From Candidatus Gastranaerophilales bacterium (lineage in GTDB: Bacteria; Cyanobacteriota; Vampirovibrionia; Gastranaerophilales; Gastranaerophilaceae): a stretch of DNA of 64,000 nt. A program made the position numbers and the translations under genes. The notes beneath the pieces are model-generated. The model searched no databases. It was given only the letters and a program-made list of their open reading frames with translations, and had not been told where the DNA came from. The stretch spans positions 62,001 to 126,000 of the forward strand of contig CALUUK010000001.1 of NCBI GenBank assembly GCA_944323955.1, in the 5' to 3' direction. Shown in pieces: positions 51,534 to 60,786 of the stretch; within the stretch, counting starts at the first letter, position 1, and each line of letters starts with the position of its first letter.

Positions 51534-54500
51534 TTACAGATTATTAATATATTGTTCTAGATTATTGATTGAAAGCATTTTAATATTTGTTTTATTTTTA
51601 GGAAACATTATATAATATGTCCTTATTTTTGTTACATAAATAGAAATAATATCTGGGACTATTTCACTTGTAACATTTAAAATTTTTAATATGGATTTGT
51701 AATTATCTATTGCATATTGTTCACGGTTTAAAACTCTATCAATAGCACTCAAACCATTTTTATCTTTTTCATACATTTTATCTAAATATTTTCTTGCATC
51801 TTTGGCACAGTATGCTGGTAAATGATGTTTGCATTCTACATTTAATAATATATTCTTATTTGGTAGATATGCTAAAACATCATAATCACCAAGCTTTTTG
51901 GGATGATTACCGTTTTTATCTCTTTTATGTAATTCAATTTCTTTTTCCACATAATTTGTATAATTTTTAATTATGTTGTAAGTATTTATCACAAGTTCCT
52001 TTTCATGTTTCTTTTTCATTTTTTCAAGAAAATTTAAAGTATTTTCTTTTTGAGGTTTATATGGTAATCTTGTATTTGTTAAGTGGTTACAAAAAGTTAT
52101 TCCTGTTTTTTTAGCAGAATAAGGACCCCAAATATAGCCATTTTGATATTTTATCAGTGGTTTAATTGTATAACGACTGTATCTTAAATTAAATTCATCA
52201 ACCGGAATTTCTTTGCATTGAAAAATTCTGCTTGAATCATTTTTGTCTATAATTGTTACTACTTCTTCTTTCTTTAATGTTAAAAAGTCGAGAATAGTTG
52301 GGACTTCATCTTCTTCCTCTTTTGTAAAATCTTTTAATGCAGTTTTCATTTTATCAACTATATCTGATTTATTTGCTACAATATAACACAATTCTTCATT
52401 AGACCATTGTGATAAAATTGTTAGTAAATTTATCATGTTTTGAAAATTAAATCCAAAATCTTTTCTGAAGTTCTTACAAAATTCTTCATAGTCATCCATT
52501 AAAGATGTAAATTTTATGCTTGATTTATTATTATCATAGAGTTCTTCTTTAACCTCTATTAGAGAATAAATATCTTCTTGTTCGGCAGTTTTATCTAAAA
52601 ACAAAGTTTCAATGGTTTTATCTTCTTTAATTAATAGTCCACTTGCAAGTAAATCGTAATAGATTACATCACTATGTTGATACATTACTAATATCCAATC
52701 AATTAATGCAAGTAAATATGATAATGAATCTTTATCTAATATTTTGTTTCCAGAAGGAGTAAATTGAACAAACTTTTCAATTAAGTATCTATAATTTTTA
52801 GCTTCTCTCAAGAATTTTTCATGAGCTTCTACTAAATTTTCTTCTCTTGAAAAATCTACTTCATGATTTAAAGAAAGTCTTATTCGTCTGTTATTCATCT
52901 CAAAACAGTTTGTATTTGCATCATTGTATGTAATTAAAAGCGGAATCGATTTTATAAAATCAAATGCAGTAATTTCATTATTTAAGATTTCGATTAATCT
53001 TTGCTTTAGTAGGTCTATTATTCTTTTTGCATCATCAAGATTATATTTTCCCTCTTGAATATTGTTATCGTGTAATATTTTTGCAATAGTATTCTGAACT
53101 ATTATGAAATCTTTATTTTTAGGGTAGATAACATTATAATATTCTGGGAAACAGGTTTCTTTCTTTATACTACTCACCATAAAACGTGTTGCATTCTTTT
53201 TGTCCATTTCAGCTTTTTTTATTAATCTTGCAATACTATCTTGATCGGAGTAGTTTTGATTAATTTTGTTAATAATATCGATAAATAAATCATTAACCAG
53301 TTCTCGATTTGTGGCATTTTGAATTTGCTCATATAATTTACTTTCATTAAATATGATTCTTAGTCCAAATTCATTCTTAAATTTTACTGTTTCTATATTC
53401 CAAATATTATCACTATCCGTATAATTTTTTAATGGGATTATATCATTTTTCTCTATCATTTCGTATGATACTATTAAAATTTGTAATTTATTATGGGTTT
53501 TAAAAAAGAGATGTTTTTCAATTTCTTTTTTATGAATATTAAAAATATCCTCTATTATTGCTGCAAAAAACTTTATTGCTTTGACTAAATCGAAATTAAT
53601 ACCATTAAGTGAATTTATAAATACATCGGTGTGTGCTATTTTACAACAAATTGCCATCATTTGGTAATGTGCAGAATACATTTCTACTGAATCAGAGTTT
53701 CTAATTAATTCCATCTCCCAATTATAAGGAGCAATTCCATTTATTGTATTTTTGGGTGAAATATTCCAAAAAGTTTTAAGTTGCTCATAGCGAGAATTAG
53801 AACCGAAAAAAGGTTCTAAAACTAATTTTGAATACTCTCTATAACCAGTAAGAAGTTCTCCCTCGTTTTTCATATAATATGCTAGCCAATCCGAAAGAGA
53901 AGAAAATCCAGTATGGTCAACATTTTCTATAAATTCTATTTTTTTAAATAAATCATCCAAGTTTTTAAAATTATCAATAAATTGTAAAAAGTCAACATAA
54001 GGGCATAATAAAAATTCGGGTTTATATTCAAACGGAATCATATCAAAAGATGTGGATAATGACGGATGTATAACCAAAAATTTGATTTCTATATCATTGC
54101 TATGTAAATTCCCTCTTTGTATTCGTTCTATATGATTATTTTTAATTAATTCTATAAATTGATTATTATTCAAAAATTCTTTCATAGATATAATTTTGTT
54201 ATTTATATTTTCTAAATAATCTTTAAAAAATTCGTGGTTTGATATATCTTCTAAAATAAAAAACAATAATTTATTATCATATGCAACAAACGCATCTGTT
54301 TTTAAGAGGCTTTTATTTTTGTCTAATATAATTGATACATCTCTATAATATGCGTAATTATATGGTAATTTATTTTCTATATAATCAAAAATATTATTTT
54401 TTAAACAATTATTTGAGTTTTCCAACAAGTTAACATTTTCGGATATTATATTATTCCAAATATCTAATAAAACAGTAGCAAATCTTCTAATAGGTAGTAT

Positions 54501-55241
54501 ATAGTACTTATTATCCTTTTTTATAAATAATTTGTTTAAAGCCTTTCCACTTAAAAAAGTATTTGCAAAATATTGTTCTTGCAAAATATTTTTTGAAATT
54601 GGTTGCGTTTGAGAATACCAGTCTAAAGTTTTTGAATCAAATATATCCAATAAATTCAACTTTGAATATAAAAACAAATAGCATTTATTCCAAAAAACTT
54701 CATTGGGGATTTTAAAATCTCCTAGACTAATTTCTGTTAGTTCATTGGGTATATTATCAATTATGTATTCTTGTAAATTTAGAACACTAATAAAGTCTTT
54801 TTGAATATCCTGTCCTGAGATATTTTGTAATTCATCTTTTAATGCACAATGATATAATTCAAAAAATTTCAAGTGGTCATATGTATTTTCTAACTCCCCA
54901 CCATATAGATATTTGTAACATTTGTTGTTTATAAAATAATATAATTCTCCCCAATCTTGTTCTGGTATATAATCTTTAAGCATATAAAAATTGGGAATAC
55001 ATCCTCTTATTTTAGTATAAAAATTTTGAAAATCCTGATAATTTTTTATTTTATTTTCTGAGCACCAATCAAAATCGTATATTTCAAGTAAACATAAATA
55101 TAAAAACATGGGTTTTACCACAGAAGAAATATTTGGTAACCAGTTACTCAAAACAAATAATGAATAACAAATATCTTCAAAGGAGTATTGTTTAAAAATT
55201 TTTTGTATTCTTGTTTTTGCTTGTTTGATTTGACTAGACAT
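51534..55241 (-). CDS. 1235-residue protein with C-terminal PD-(D/E)XK nuclease motif
   Basis: I do not recognise this protein by name. It is AT-rich and Asn/Ile/Lys-rich, without signal peptide or membrane segment. Residues 1-1050 are mostly helical with no P-loop or helicase motif I can find. Near the C-terminus LGDYDVLAYLPNKNILLNVE, then CKHH, gives Asp1121 and Glu1136-x-Lys1138, the active-site pattern of restriction-type PD-(D/E)XK nucleases. Large helical proteins with such a nuclease are common single-gene defence systems, so a phage-defence or DNA-cleavage role is plausible but not shown. It follows an XRE regulator on the same strand by 69 bases and lies just outside the tRNA island. 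Confidence 0.75.
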   Translation of the reverse strand: MSSQIKQAKTRIQKIFKQYSFEDICYSLFVLSNWLPNISSVVKPMFLYLCLLEIYDFDWCSENKIKNYQDFQNFYTKIRGCIPNFYMLKDYIPEQDWGELYYFINNKCYKYLYGGELENTYDHLKFFELYHCALKDELQNISGQDIQKDFISVLNLQEYIIDNIPNELTEISLGDFKIPNEVFWNKCYLFLYSKLNLLDIFDSKTLDWYSQTQPISKNILQEQYFANTFLSGKALNKLFIKKDNKYYILPIRRFATVLLDIWNNIISENVNLLENSNNCLKNNIFDYIENKLPYNYAYYRDVSIILDKNKSLLKTDAFVAYDNKLLFFILEDISNHEFFKDYLENINNKIISMKEFLNNNQFIELIKNNHIERIQRGNLHSNDIEIKFLVIHPSLSTSFDMIPFEYKPEFLLCPYVDFLQFIDNFKNLDDLFKKIEFIENVDHTGFSSLSDWLAYYMKNEGELLTGYREYSKLVLEPFFGSNSRYEQLKTFWNISPKNTINGIAPYNWEMELIRNSDSVEMYSAHYQMMAICCKIAHTDVFINSLNGINFDLVKAIKFFAAIIEDIFNIHKKEIEKHLFFKTHNKLQILIVSYEMIEKNDIIPLKNYTDSDNIWNIETVKFKNEFGLRIIFNESKLYEQIQNATNRELVNDLFIDIINKINQNYSDQDSIARLIKKAEMDKKNATRFMVSSIKKETCFPEYYNVIYPKNKDFIIVQNTIAKILHDNNIQEGKYNLDDAKRIIDLLKQRLIEILNNEITAFDFIKSIPLLITYNDANTNCFEMNNRRIRLSLNHEVDFSREENLVEAHEKFLREAKNYRYLIEKFVQFTPSGNKILDKDSLSYLLALIDWILVMYQHSDVIYYDLLASGLLIKEDKTIETLFLDKTAEQEDIYSLIEVKEELYDNNKSSIKFTSLMDDYEEFCKNFRKDFGFNFQNMINLLTILSQWSNEELCYIVANKSDIVDKMKTALKDFTKEEEDEVPTILDFLTLKKEEVVTIIDKNDSSRIFQCKEIPVDEFNLRYSRYTIKPLIKYQNGYIWGPYSAKKTGITFCNHLTNTRLPYKPQKENTLNFLEKMKKKHEKELVINTYNIIKNYTNYVEKEIELHKRDKNGNHPKKLGDYDVLAYLPNKNILLNVECKHHLPAYCAKDARKYLDKMYEKDKNGLSAIDRVLNREQYAIDNYKSILKILNVTSEIVPDIISIYVTKIRTYYIMFPKNKTNIKMLSINNLEQYINNL

Positions 55242-55310
55242 ATACCTTATAGTTTGACGCTTACATTCAATATAAAACTATTCTACAAAAAAAATAGTAT
55301 TTAAAAAGTC

Positions 55311-55628
55311 CTAATGCAATAATCCCTTTAAAATTTTATGAGCCATTAGGATTTCTTCTTCGCTTGCAGATTTGAGCATTGAGTAAATCTCAGATAATAG
55401 TTCATCTGTTGTTTTAATATGTGTTATGTCCAGCATCTCTGCGACATCAACACCGAAAACTTTTGCATAATTTTCAACCAGTTCGGCTGACGGATAGTTC
55501 TTGCCTGTTTCAATACAACTCTGGTGTTTAGTTGCAATACCAACTTTTTCGGCTAGTTCTGATTGTTTTAAGCCGTTTTTTGTCCGTAATTCCTGTATTC
55601 TCTTTCCAAGTAGTTTCTTTAATTCCAT
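55311..55628 (-). CDS. XRE-family transcriptional regulator
   Basis: The 105-residue protein has a helix-turn-helix (LLGKRIQELRTKNGLKQSEL, then AEKVGIATKHQSCIETGKNY, about 6-60) and a helical tail (DELLSEIYSMLKSASEEEIL). The first 25 residues closely match the island regulator at 44374 (LLGKRI-ELRT). It probably controls itself and the nuclease gene 69 bases downstream. A long inverted repeat (55734-55764) about 105 bases upstream, towards the divergent gene, could be its operator. Confidence 0.88.
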   Translation of the reverse strand: MELKKLLGKRIQELRTKNGLKQSELAEKVGIATKHQSCIETGKNYPSAELVENYAKVFGVDVAEMLDITHIKTTDELLSEIYSMLKSASEEEILMAHKILKGLLH

Positions 55629-55733
55629 ATCACAACCCCATTTTCATGTTATGAGGTCAATATTTCTTATAAACATTTTTTGAGGTTATACAGTTTGTAA
55701 ATAATCGTTGTTTATTATAGATTAATAACAAAT

Positions 55734-55764
55734 AACAAGGATTATTTATTAATAAATCCTTGTT
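55734..55764. promoter_or_regulatory. Inverted repeat between divergent genes
   Basis: AACAAGGATT and AATCCTTGTT are exact 10-bp arms around an AT-rich 11-bp centre. It is either an operator for the XRE protein or a hairpin near the start of the plus-strand transcript. It lies 25 bases before the ATG at 55789. Confidence 0.5.
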
Positions 55765-55788
55765 AAAAATAGATAAGAAAGGCGGGTT

Positions 55789-56106
55789 ATGAAAAATCAA
55801 TATGCAGGTGATGTCGGAGATTATACAAAATTAGGTATTTTGAGAGGACTTGAAAATGCAGGTTTCAGCATAGGTTTAAACTGGTATCTAACACCGGATG
55901 AACCCGAACACTCAAAAACTTTTACAGACGGTAAGCACACAAAATTTTTAGAATGTGATTGTGATACTCCAGATATTGATTTGTATTGCGCCCTACAGAA
56001 AATCGGATTGAGTAATAACAGAACAGTTGCACGGCTTGAAAGAGCAAAACTCTTTGAAAATACTTTATTTTGGAACAAAATAATTGCAAGCGTGTTACTG
56101 TTCTAA
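55789..56106 (+). pseudogene. Truncated KNQYxGDxxDYxK family gene
   Basis: The frame gives 105 residues starting MKNQYAGDVGDYTKLGILRG, then GLNWYLTPDEPEHSKTFTDG and VARLERAKLFENTLFW. I recall a conserved uncharacterised family of roughly 200-230 residues with this start (KNxYFGDxxDYxKYGLLR, WMLTxDD). Here the second half is missing: the frame ends abruptly after LFWNKIIASVLLF and does not resume in another frame. It is therefore most likely a remnant left by a deletion. AAAGGCGGGTT precedes the ATG, so the fragment may still be translated. Confidence 0.6.
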
Positions 56107-56159
56107 ACGGTAAAGACGAATCAATTTGTTTTAACAAGCGGGCATTTGAAATTGTCAAA

Positions 56160-56312
56160 ATGTCTACCGAGGGGAAAGCTCTTGGATTTTTTGCAGGCGG
56201 TTTGGGCTCTACACTTATTTTAGGAACTATTTGCCCGCCTCTTGGATTAGCTGCCGGACTTGGAATTGGAATTTATTCAATTGTTGATGCAGTTAAAAAT
56301 GCAAAAGCTTAG
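56160..56312 (+). CDS. Small glycine-rich hydrophobic peptide
   Basis: A 50-codon frame reads MSTEGKALGFFAGGLGSTLI, then LGTICPPLGLAAGLGIGIYS, ending IVDAVKNAKA. It is one or two glycine-zipper-like membrane segments. ACCGAGGGGAAAG is inside the frame and no clear ribosome binding site precedes it; an in-frame TTG at 56070 would add 30 residues. Small Gly-rich hydrophobic peptides include bacteriocins, holins and membrane toxins, but it could equally be the tail of a broken gene. Confidence 0.35.
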   Translation: MSTEGKALGFFAGGLGSTLILGTICPPLGLAAGLGIGIYSIVDAVKNAKA

Positions 56313-56403
56313 GCATTTATTTAGACTTAAAAGTTAAAGATGTAATTGCAAAACCAAAACCTATCCAAAATAACCAGCCATAATATATATTATTTATCTA
56401 TAA

Positions 56404-56437
56404 AATAGAACACAATTTATATTGTGCTCTATTTTTA
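56404..56437 (+). terminator. Hairpin terminator
   Basis: AATAGAACACAAT and ATTGTGCTCTATT form a 13-base stem with one mismatch, loop TTAT, followed by a T run. It ends the remnant and small-peptide transcript. The core CACAATTTATATTGTG recurs in inverse orientation at 56565-56580. Confidence 0.65.
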
Positions 56438-56495
56438 TGGGCGATATTCGTGTTTTAGAGGGGATTTATGAGTATGTAATATTTATATAAAACTA

Positions 56496-56512
56496 TGTTA
56501 CAAAATTTTACA
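56496..56512 (+). promoter_or_regulatory. Inverted repeat TGTTA-N7-TTACA, candidate operator
   Basis: TGTTACAAAATTTTACA lies about 98 nt before the ATG at 56611 and has the same geometry as the other TGTTACA-type sites. Confidence 0.45.
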
Positions 56513-56564
56513 TATTGCCAAAATAAGGCAATTTTTCAAAGAAAAATACTTTATTAAGAAAGAA

Positions 56565-56580
56565 CACAATATAAATTGTG
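56565..56580. promoter_or_regulatory. Palindrome CACAAT-N4-ATTGTG
   Basis: CACAATATAAATTGTG is the exact reverse complement of 56411-56426. It lies 30 bases before the ATG at 56611 and could be an operator in its leader. Confidence 0.35.
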
Positions 56581-56610
56581 TAATATTCACAAACTACACA
56601 GGGGATTAAA

Positions 56611-59600
56611 ATGAGTATTAACGGAGTAAATTACAACCCATATTTGTACACAGGCACAAAAGCGGCATTGAATTCAGGCAGAGCAAGCTACTCAACAAAT
56701 AATCAAGGTATAGAAAACGAATTACTCTTTTCTTCAGATAATTCCGAAGATACTTTTGTTTCAAACCCTGTTTCAAATACAGATAGCGAAACTTCAACAG
56801 AAGCCTTAAGAGAAAATATAAATAAAACAAAGTCAGAGCAAGGATTTATTGGAAAACTGTGGGACGGCTTTAAAAATTTAACAGGCATTGGTGCAGGTTC
56901 GCAAAAGGCAGAAAAAGCGATTGACGATTATGAAAACGGCAAGATTACAAAAGAAGAGATGGAAAAAGCCGTAAACGGATATCAAGAAGGACAAAAACAA
57001 TGTGTTGATATGGTTGCAGACATAGCATCAGGCATTGCTTCATTTGGCGCATTTTCTCTTGCAACAGGACTCGGCTTGGCGGCAGCTCCATTTACGGGCG
57101 GTGCTTCGTTAGGTCTTGTAGCAGCAGGCTTTGGCATAGCAGGTGTAGCGGGCGCTGCTGTTAAGGTTGGTGTTAAAGGAATTGATGCCGCAGTTGGCGG
57201 CAGGGAATATGATACGCTTGGATATGACTTAGCAACAGGCGGAATCAACGGTGTATTTGCGCCAATTACAGCAGGAATCGGCGGAGCGGCAGGTAAAGCT
57301 GTTGCAGGCAAAGTAGGTGTTACCGCCCTAAGAGAAGGCGGCGAAGTTGTTGTTAAAGAAGGTATTAAAAATACTGCAAAAGGTGCTATAACAAAAACCC
57401 TGCTTACAACAAATGTAAAATACGTTGGCGGAACAATGGGTGCAAGAGCTTTGGCACTTGGGACAGATATGGCGGTTAACGGCGCTATATCAGGTGGTGT
57501 TGATTCTGCCGTAAGATACGTTGCAGGAGACAGCGAAGATAAATCTGTTGAAGGGTTTGCTCAAGAAGTTGCTACAGGCACAATAGGCGGCTTTATATTA
57601 TCACCTGTAATAGGCGGCGGAATGAGAGTTGTCGGAAACGGTTTCGGGAAATTAACGGGAAAATTGAGTGATAAAGTTGATATTAACTACGCACAAGCAA
57701 AAAGCGCAATGGCAAATATGCCCGTAGCTGATAATCCCGATATGGAGGTTGTTAAAGGATTTGGCGGTATATTAAAACAAGCCCAAAGTTTAGCGGATGA
57801 TATCCAAGTAAAAGGCACATCTATTCTTGACGGTTTAGACGAAAGTATTGGTGATATAAGCGATAATGTTAACGGAATTATCGGAAATGTATCAGCGCTA
57901 AACCAAGAAATGAACGCTATTTCAAGAGAAAACAGAGCGCTTGTAGTAGAAATATTGGAAGATTTAGCAAACGGTAAAGATGTAACGTCTAGGGTTTCTC
58001 AATTAGCGCAAAAAAGTATTTCTCTTGCCGATTTAATTGATGATAAAGTTGGGACATTAAGCCAAGATTTAGATGACAAATTAACGAAAATTTTGGCGGC
58101 GAATGAAAATTTAACACAAAAAGCAACGGCAGGAGTTCAAATGGCCGGCGAAACATTAGATACCGCAAGTAATTTAGTTCAAGAAACAATTGAGCAAGCC
58201 AAGAAAATTCCCGATACAAATGCGTATAAACAATTAGGTGACCTGCCCGAAAGAGCGAAAAAACTTTACAGTGCTTTAAGAACTGATGCAAGCGCATTAG
58301 ATGATGCGGCAAATGAGGCAAGAACTAAAATTTTAAACGGAAATATTGAAGAAGGTTTGTCAGATTTAACAAAATATTATGATGAACTTGATGCCTTCAA
58401 TGCAAAATTGGAACAACAAATTACCGATATGCAATCAAGCGCAGCACGTTCGGGAATTACTGAAAGCGCTGATGTTTTAAAAACCAGATTAGATAAATTA
58501 ATGGCATCAGAAGAATTCAAAAATATGACAAGAGAAGAACAAGTACAGGCAATTATGGAAAATTCAAATATCTTATTGTCAAAATTTGCTCAAACATTCT
58601 CAACTGATGATAGTTTGCCAACAGAGGTTTCAAAAATATTTAAACAATTTACAAGTAACTGCACCATTTCAAGAAATATGACACAGGCCCAACAATTTGC
58701 GGATGAGTTATACGGAGCGGGCAAATACACAATCCTTAAATCCTTTGGGGCAGGTACAATCGGTGAAACATATTTAGCTAAAACTGCAGATGGTACGGAA
58801 GTTGTCATTAAAATGTTAAAAGACGGCGTAACTCCCGAAAGATTTGCTGAGGATAGAGCGGTATTTATAAAATATATTTCCGAATTTGTATCAGACCCTG
58901 CTGAAAAAGAATACAAAACAAATTTAATAAACAGTATGTTTGACGCTTGGGATAAAGAACTTAATTTTGGTCTTGAAGCACAGGGCGCAAGAGATATGGC
59001 ACAGGGTGCACAAAGGTTTAATGTGGCTCAAACTCTTGAAGTCGGCTCATATAATGGTCAAAATGTTTCATTAGTTATGGAAAAAGCAGACGGAGTAAGA
59101 TTGGATAATTTACTTGAGATGATTAAATTATATAAAGAAAATCCGACTGAATATTTTTCAAAATATGCTAATGAAATTGAAGCAAACCCCGCTCTTAAAA
59201 ATCCTGAAAGCTGGATGAATGATTTAGGTACAGCATATCAAAAAGCGCAAAACGAACAAGCCATGTTTGTAGGTGAAAACGGCACAAGAACGCTGCATGC
59301 CGATCCGCATCCGGGCAACGTATTTATAGACTTTGACCCTCAAACAAATAAACCGATAATTAATTATATTGACACAGGAAATACGGTTCAAAGAACAAAT
59401 AGCCAAACTCTGCAAGATATAGGACTTTCAATAAATATGATGTTTGGCAATTCAGAAGGCATCGCACGCTCAATGATGGATGGCGCAACACTTCCTGCCG
59501 GAGCTGATGAAGAAGCGCTTGTTAAGCAATTTGCTCAAATGTTGGATGACAGGCTTTATAAAGCAGGAGTTAATTTAAAAAGCACTCAATATACCCAAAA

Positions 59601-59916
59601 TACAATCAACGGTATTATGAAAGAATTAAATATTGTGCCTAACGCAGGAAATTCCAATCTTATGAAAGCAACTTTGCAAAGGATTGAAACGAGCCGTGCA
59701 ATAAACAGAGTCTGCGGCACATCATCAAGTAAGGCTGTTGATATTAAAGATTTAGCAGCAGGCATTTTAAAATCATTTAAAGTTAACCCTAAAGAAACTT
59801 GGCAGACAATTACCCCGATTATAAAATGGGCGTATAAAAATAACGATCAAGCTATGATTACATTCTTCCAAATGATAATGAAAAATGCAAACACTCAAAC
59901 TGCAACTACGGTTTAA
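56611..59916 (+). CDS. Glycine-rich hydrophobic domain fused to an ABC1/UbiB-like kinase
   Basis: The 1101-residue protein begins MSINGVNYNPYLYTGTKAAL. Residues about 130-350 are long Gly/Ala-rich hydrophobic stretches (FGAFSLATGLGLAAAPFTGG, AAGFGIAGVAGAAVKVGVKG) like glycine-zipper membrane inserters. Residues about 360-680 are helical and probably coiled coil. Residues about 690-1010 form a kinase-like domain: FGAGTIGETYLAK (Gly-rich loop), VVIKMLK (Lys734), ELNFGLEAQGARDM (helix C Glu), VMEKADGVRLDNLL (hinge), HADPHPGNVFIDFD (896-909, catalytic loop) and YIDTGN (Asp921). HADPHPGN is diagnostic of ABC1/UbiB atypical kinases, but the UbiB KxGQ extension is absent. It shares LYTGTK with the convergent peptidase-like protein. 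AGGGGATTAAA precedes the ATG. Confidence 0.8.
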   Translation: MSINGVNYNPYLYTGTKAALNSGRASYSTNNQGIENELLFSSDNSEDTFVSNPVSNTDSETSTEALRENINKTKSEQGFIGKLWDGFKNLTGIGAGSQKAEKAIDDYENGKITKEEMEKAVNGYQEGQKQCVDMVADIASGIASFGAFSLATGLGLAAAPFTGGASLGLVAAGFGIAGVAGAAVKVGVKGIDAAVGGREYDTLGYDLATGGINGVFAPITAGIGGAAGKAVAGKVGVTALREGGEVVVKEGIKNTAKGAITKTLLTTNVKYVGGTMGARALALGTDMAVNGAISGGVDSAVRYVAGDSEDKSVEGFAQEVATGTIGGFILSPVIGGGMRVVGNGFGKLTGKLSDKVDINYAQAKSAMANMPVADNPDMEVVKGFGGILKQAQSLADDIQVKGTSILDGLDESIGDISDNVNGIIGNVSALNQEMNAISRENRALVVEILEDLANGKDVTSRVSQLAQKSISLADLIDDKVGTLSQDLDDKLTKILAANENLTQKATAGVQMAGETLDTASNLVQETIEQAKKIPDTNAYKQLGDLPERAKKLYSALRTDASALDDAANEARTKILNGNIEEGLSDLTKYYDELDAFNAKLEQQITDMQSSAARSGITESADVLKTRLDKLMASEEFKNMTREEQVQAIMENSNILLSKFAQTFSTDDSLPTEVSKIFKQFTSNCTISRNMTQAQQFADELYGAGKYTILKSFGAGTIGETYLAKTADGTEVVIKMLKDGVTPERFAEDRAVFIKYISEFVSDPAEKEYKTNLINSMFDAWDKELNFGLEAQGARDMAQGAQRFNVAQTLEVGSYNGQNVSLVMEKADGVRLDNLLEMIKLYKENPTEYFSKYANEIEANPALKNPESWMNDLGTAYQKAQNEQAMFVGENGTRTLHADPHPGNVFIDFDPQTNKPIINYIDTGNTVQRTNSQTLQDIGLSINMMFGNSEGIARSMMDGATLPAGADEEALVKQFAQMLDDRLYKAGVNLKSTQYTQNTINGIMKELNIVPNAGNSNLMKATLQRIETSRAINRVCGTSSSKAVDIKDLAAGILKSFKVNPKETWQTITPIIKWAYKNNDQAMITFFQMIMKNANTQTATTV

Positions 59917-60718
59917 TGGTCTTTAAATACCTCGATAAATTCGGGAACAATTCTGTCATTAAATTAGGTTTATTAACATCCAACACAAGCCCCGAACCGT
60001 AAACACCGCCGCCTTTATTCCAAGCGCATACATCAGCCGCTAATTCATCAACGGGTAAATACGCATTTTTATTAAAGAAATAATGCGAAATCATCATTCT
60101 TTCATTCGGGGATAATTTATCTAATTTCCTGCTCTTTATTATAAGCTCAACATCTTTTTTAATCATTTCAAGAGTTTTTTGGTCTTTATCAACTCCCGAT
60201 ATATTAACTATTCCATGAGATAATTCATGATTTACAATTGAGGGCATATACCGATTTGAATATGGCGGCTTATCGCAAAATGCAAAGAAATTTTTGCCGA
60301 ATTTCCCTTCCGAATACGTAACCCCAAGCGTTCCTTTAGGATTTGTTCTCTCAAAATATTCAACCATAGGGTCAAACACTCCTTGAGATTTGTATGCTTC
60401 AGAAAAGGTTGGAGCTAATATTATTTTGTAACCTTCGGCTTTAAATTTTTTCAGCCATTCGGGCGAAAATTCACTAATCTGTTTTGTTACGCTTGATACA
60501 AAATCATTGCTTACTTTTGGTAAAACTTCAATTTGGGGAACAAGATTCGGGGTTTTTCTAAATAACCCCTGAATACCCTTAAATGATAAACTGTTAGATG
60601 AACTGACGCTTCTTTGAAATACATCAGTCTGTAAATTATTTGCGGTTTTATACTTGGACTGTACATTATTAAATTTTGTACCTGTATATAAAATTGTATT
60701 GTTATTAGTTATTTTCAA
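59906..60718 (-). CDS. HExxH metallopeptidase-like protein, MKIT/SFKG type
   Basis: The 270-residue protein begins MKITNNNTILYTGTKFNNVQ and has SLSFKGIQG at about 43-51, two short N-terminal tags also seen in other unrecognised proteins here. The rest resembles a zincin: IVNHELSHGIVNI (HELSH at 164-168) and VDELAADVCAW (Glu225) about 57 residues later, the HExxH...E arrangement found for example in anthrax lethal factor-like peptidases. YMPSIVNHE and the Tyr-rich segment before it fit a substrate cleft. There is no signal peptide, so export, if any, would use another route. AGGAAAAATC precedes the ATG. It overlaps the kinase gene end-to-end by 11 bases. Confidence 0.72.
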   Translation of the reverse strand: MKITNNNTILYTGTKFNNVQSKYKTANNLQTDVFQRSVSSSNSLSFKGIQGLFRKTPNLVPQIEVLPKVSNDFVSSVTKQISEFSPEWLKKFKAEGYKIILAPTFSEAYKSQGVFDPMVEYFERTNPKGTLGVTYSEGKFGKNFFAFCDKPPYSNRYMPSIVNHELSHGIVNISGVDKDQKTLEMIKKDVELIIKSRKLDKLSPNERMMISHYFFNKNAYLPVDELAADVCAWNKGGGVYGSGLVLDVNKPNLMTELFPNLSRYLKTIKP

Positions 60719-60786
60719 AAGATTTTTCCTAACGTAATTTCGCTTATAATTATTTAATGTGCCTAAAAATAATAATTGCCCCTTTG

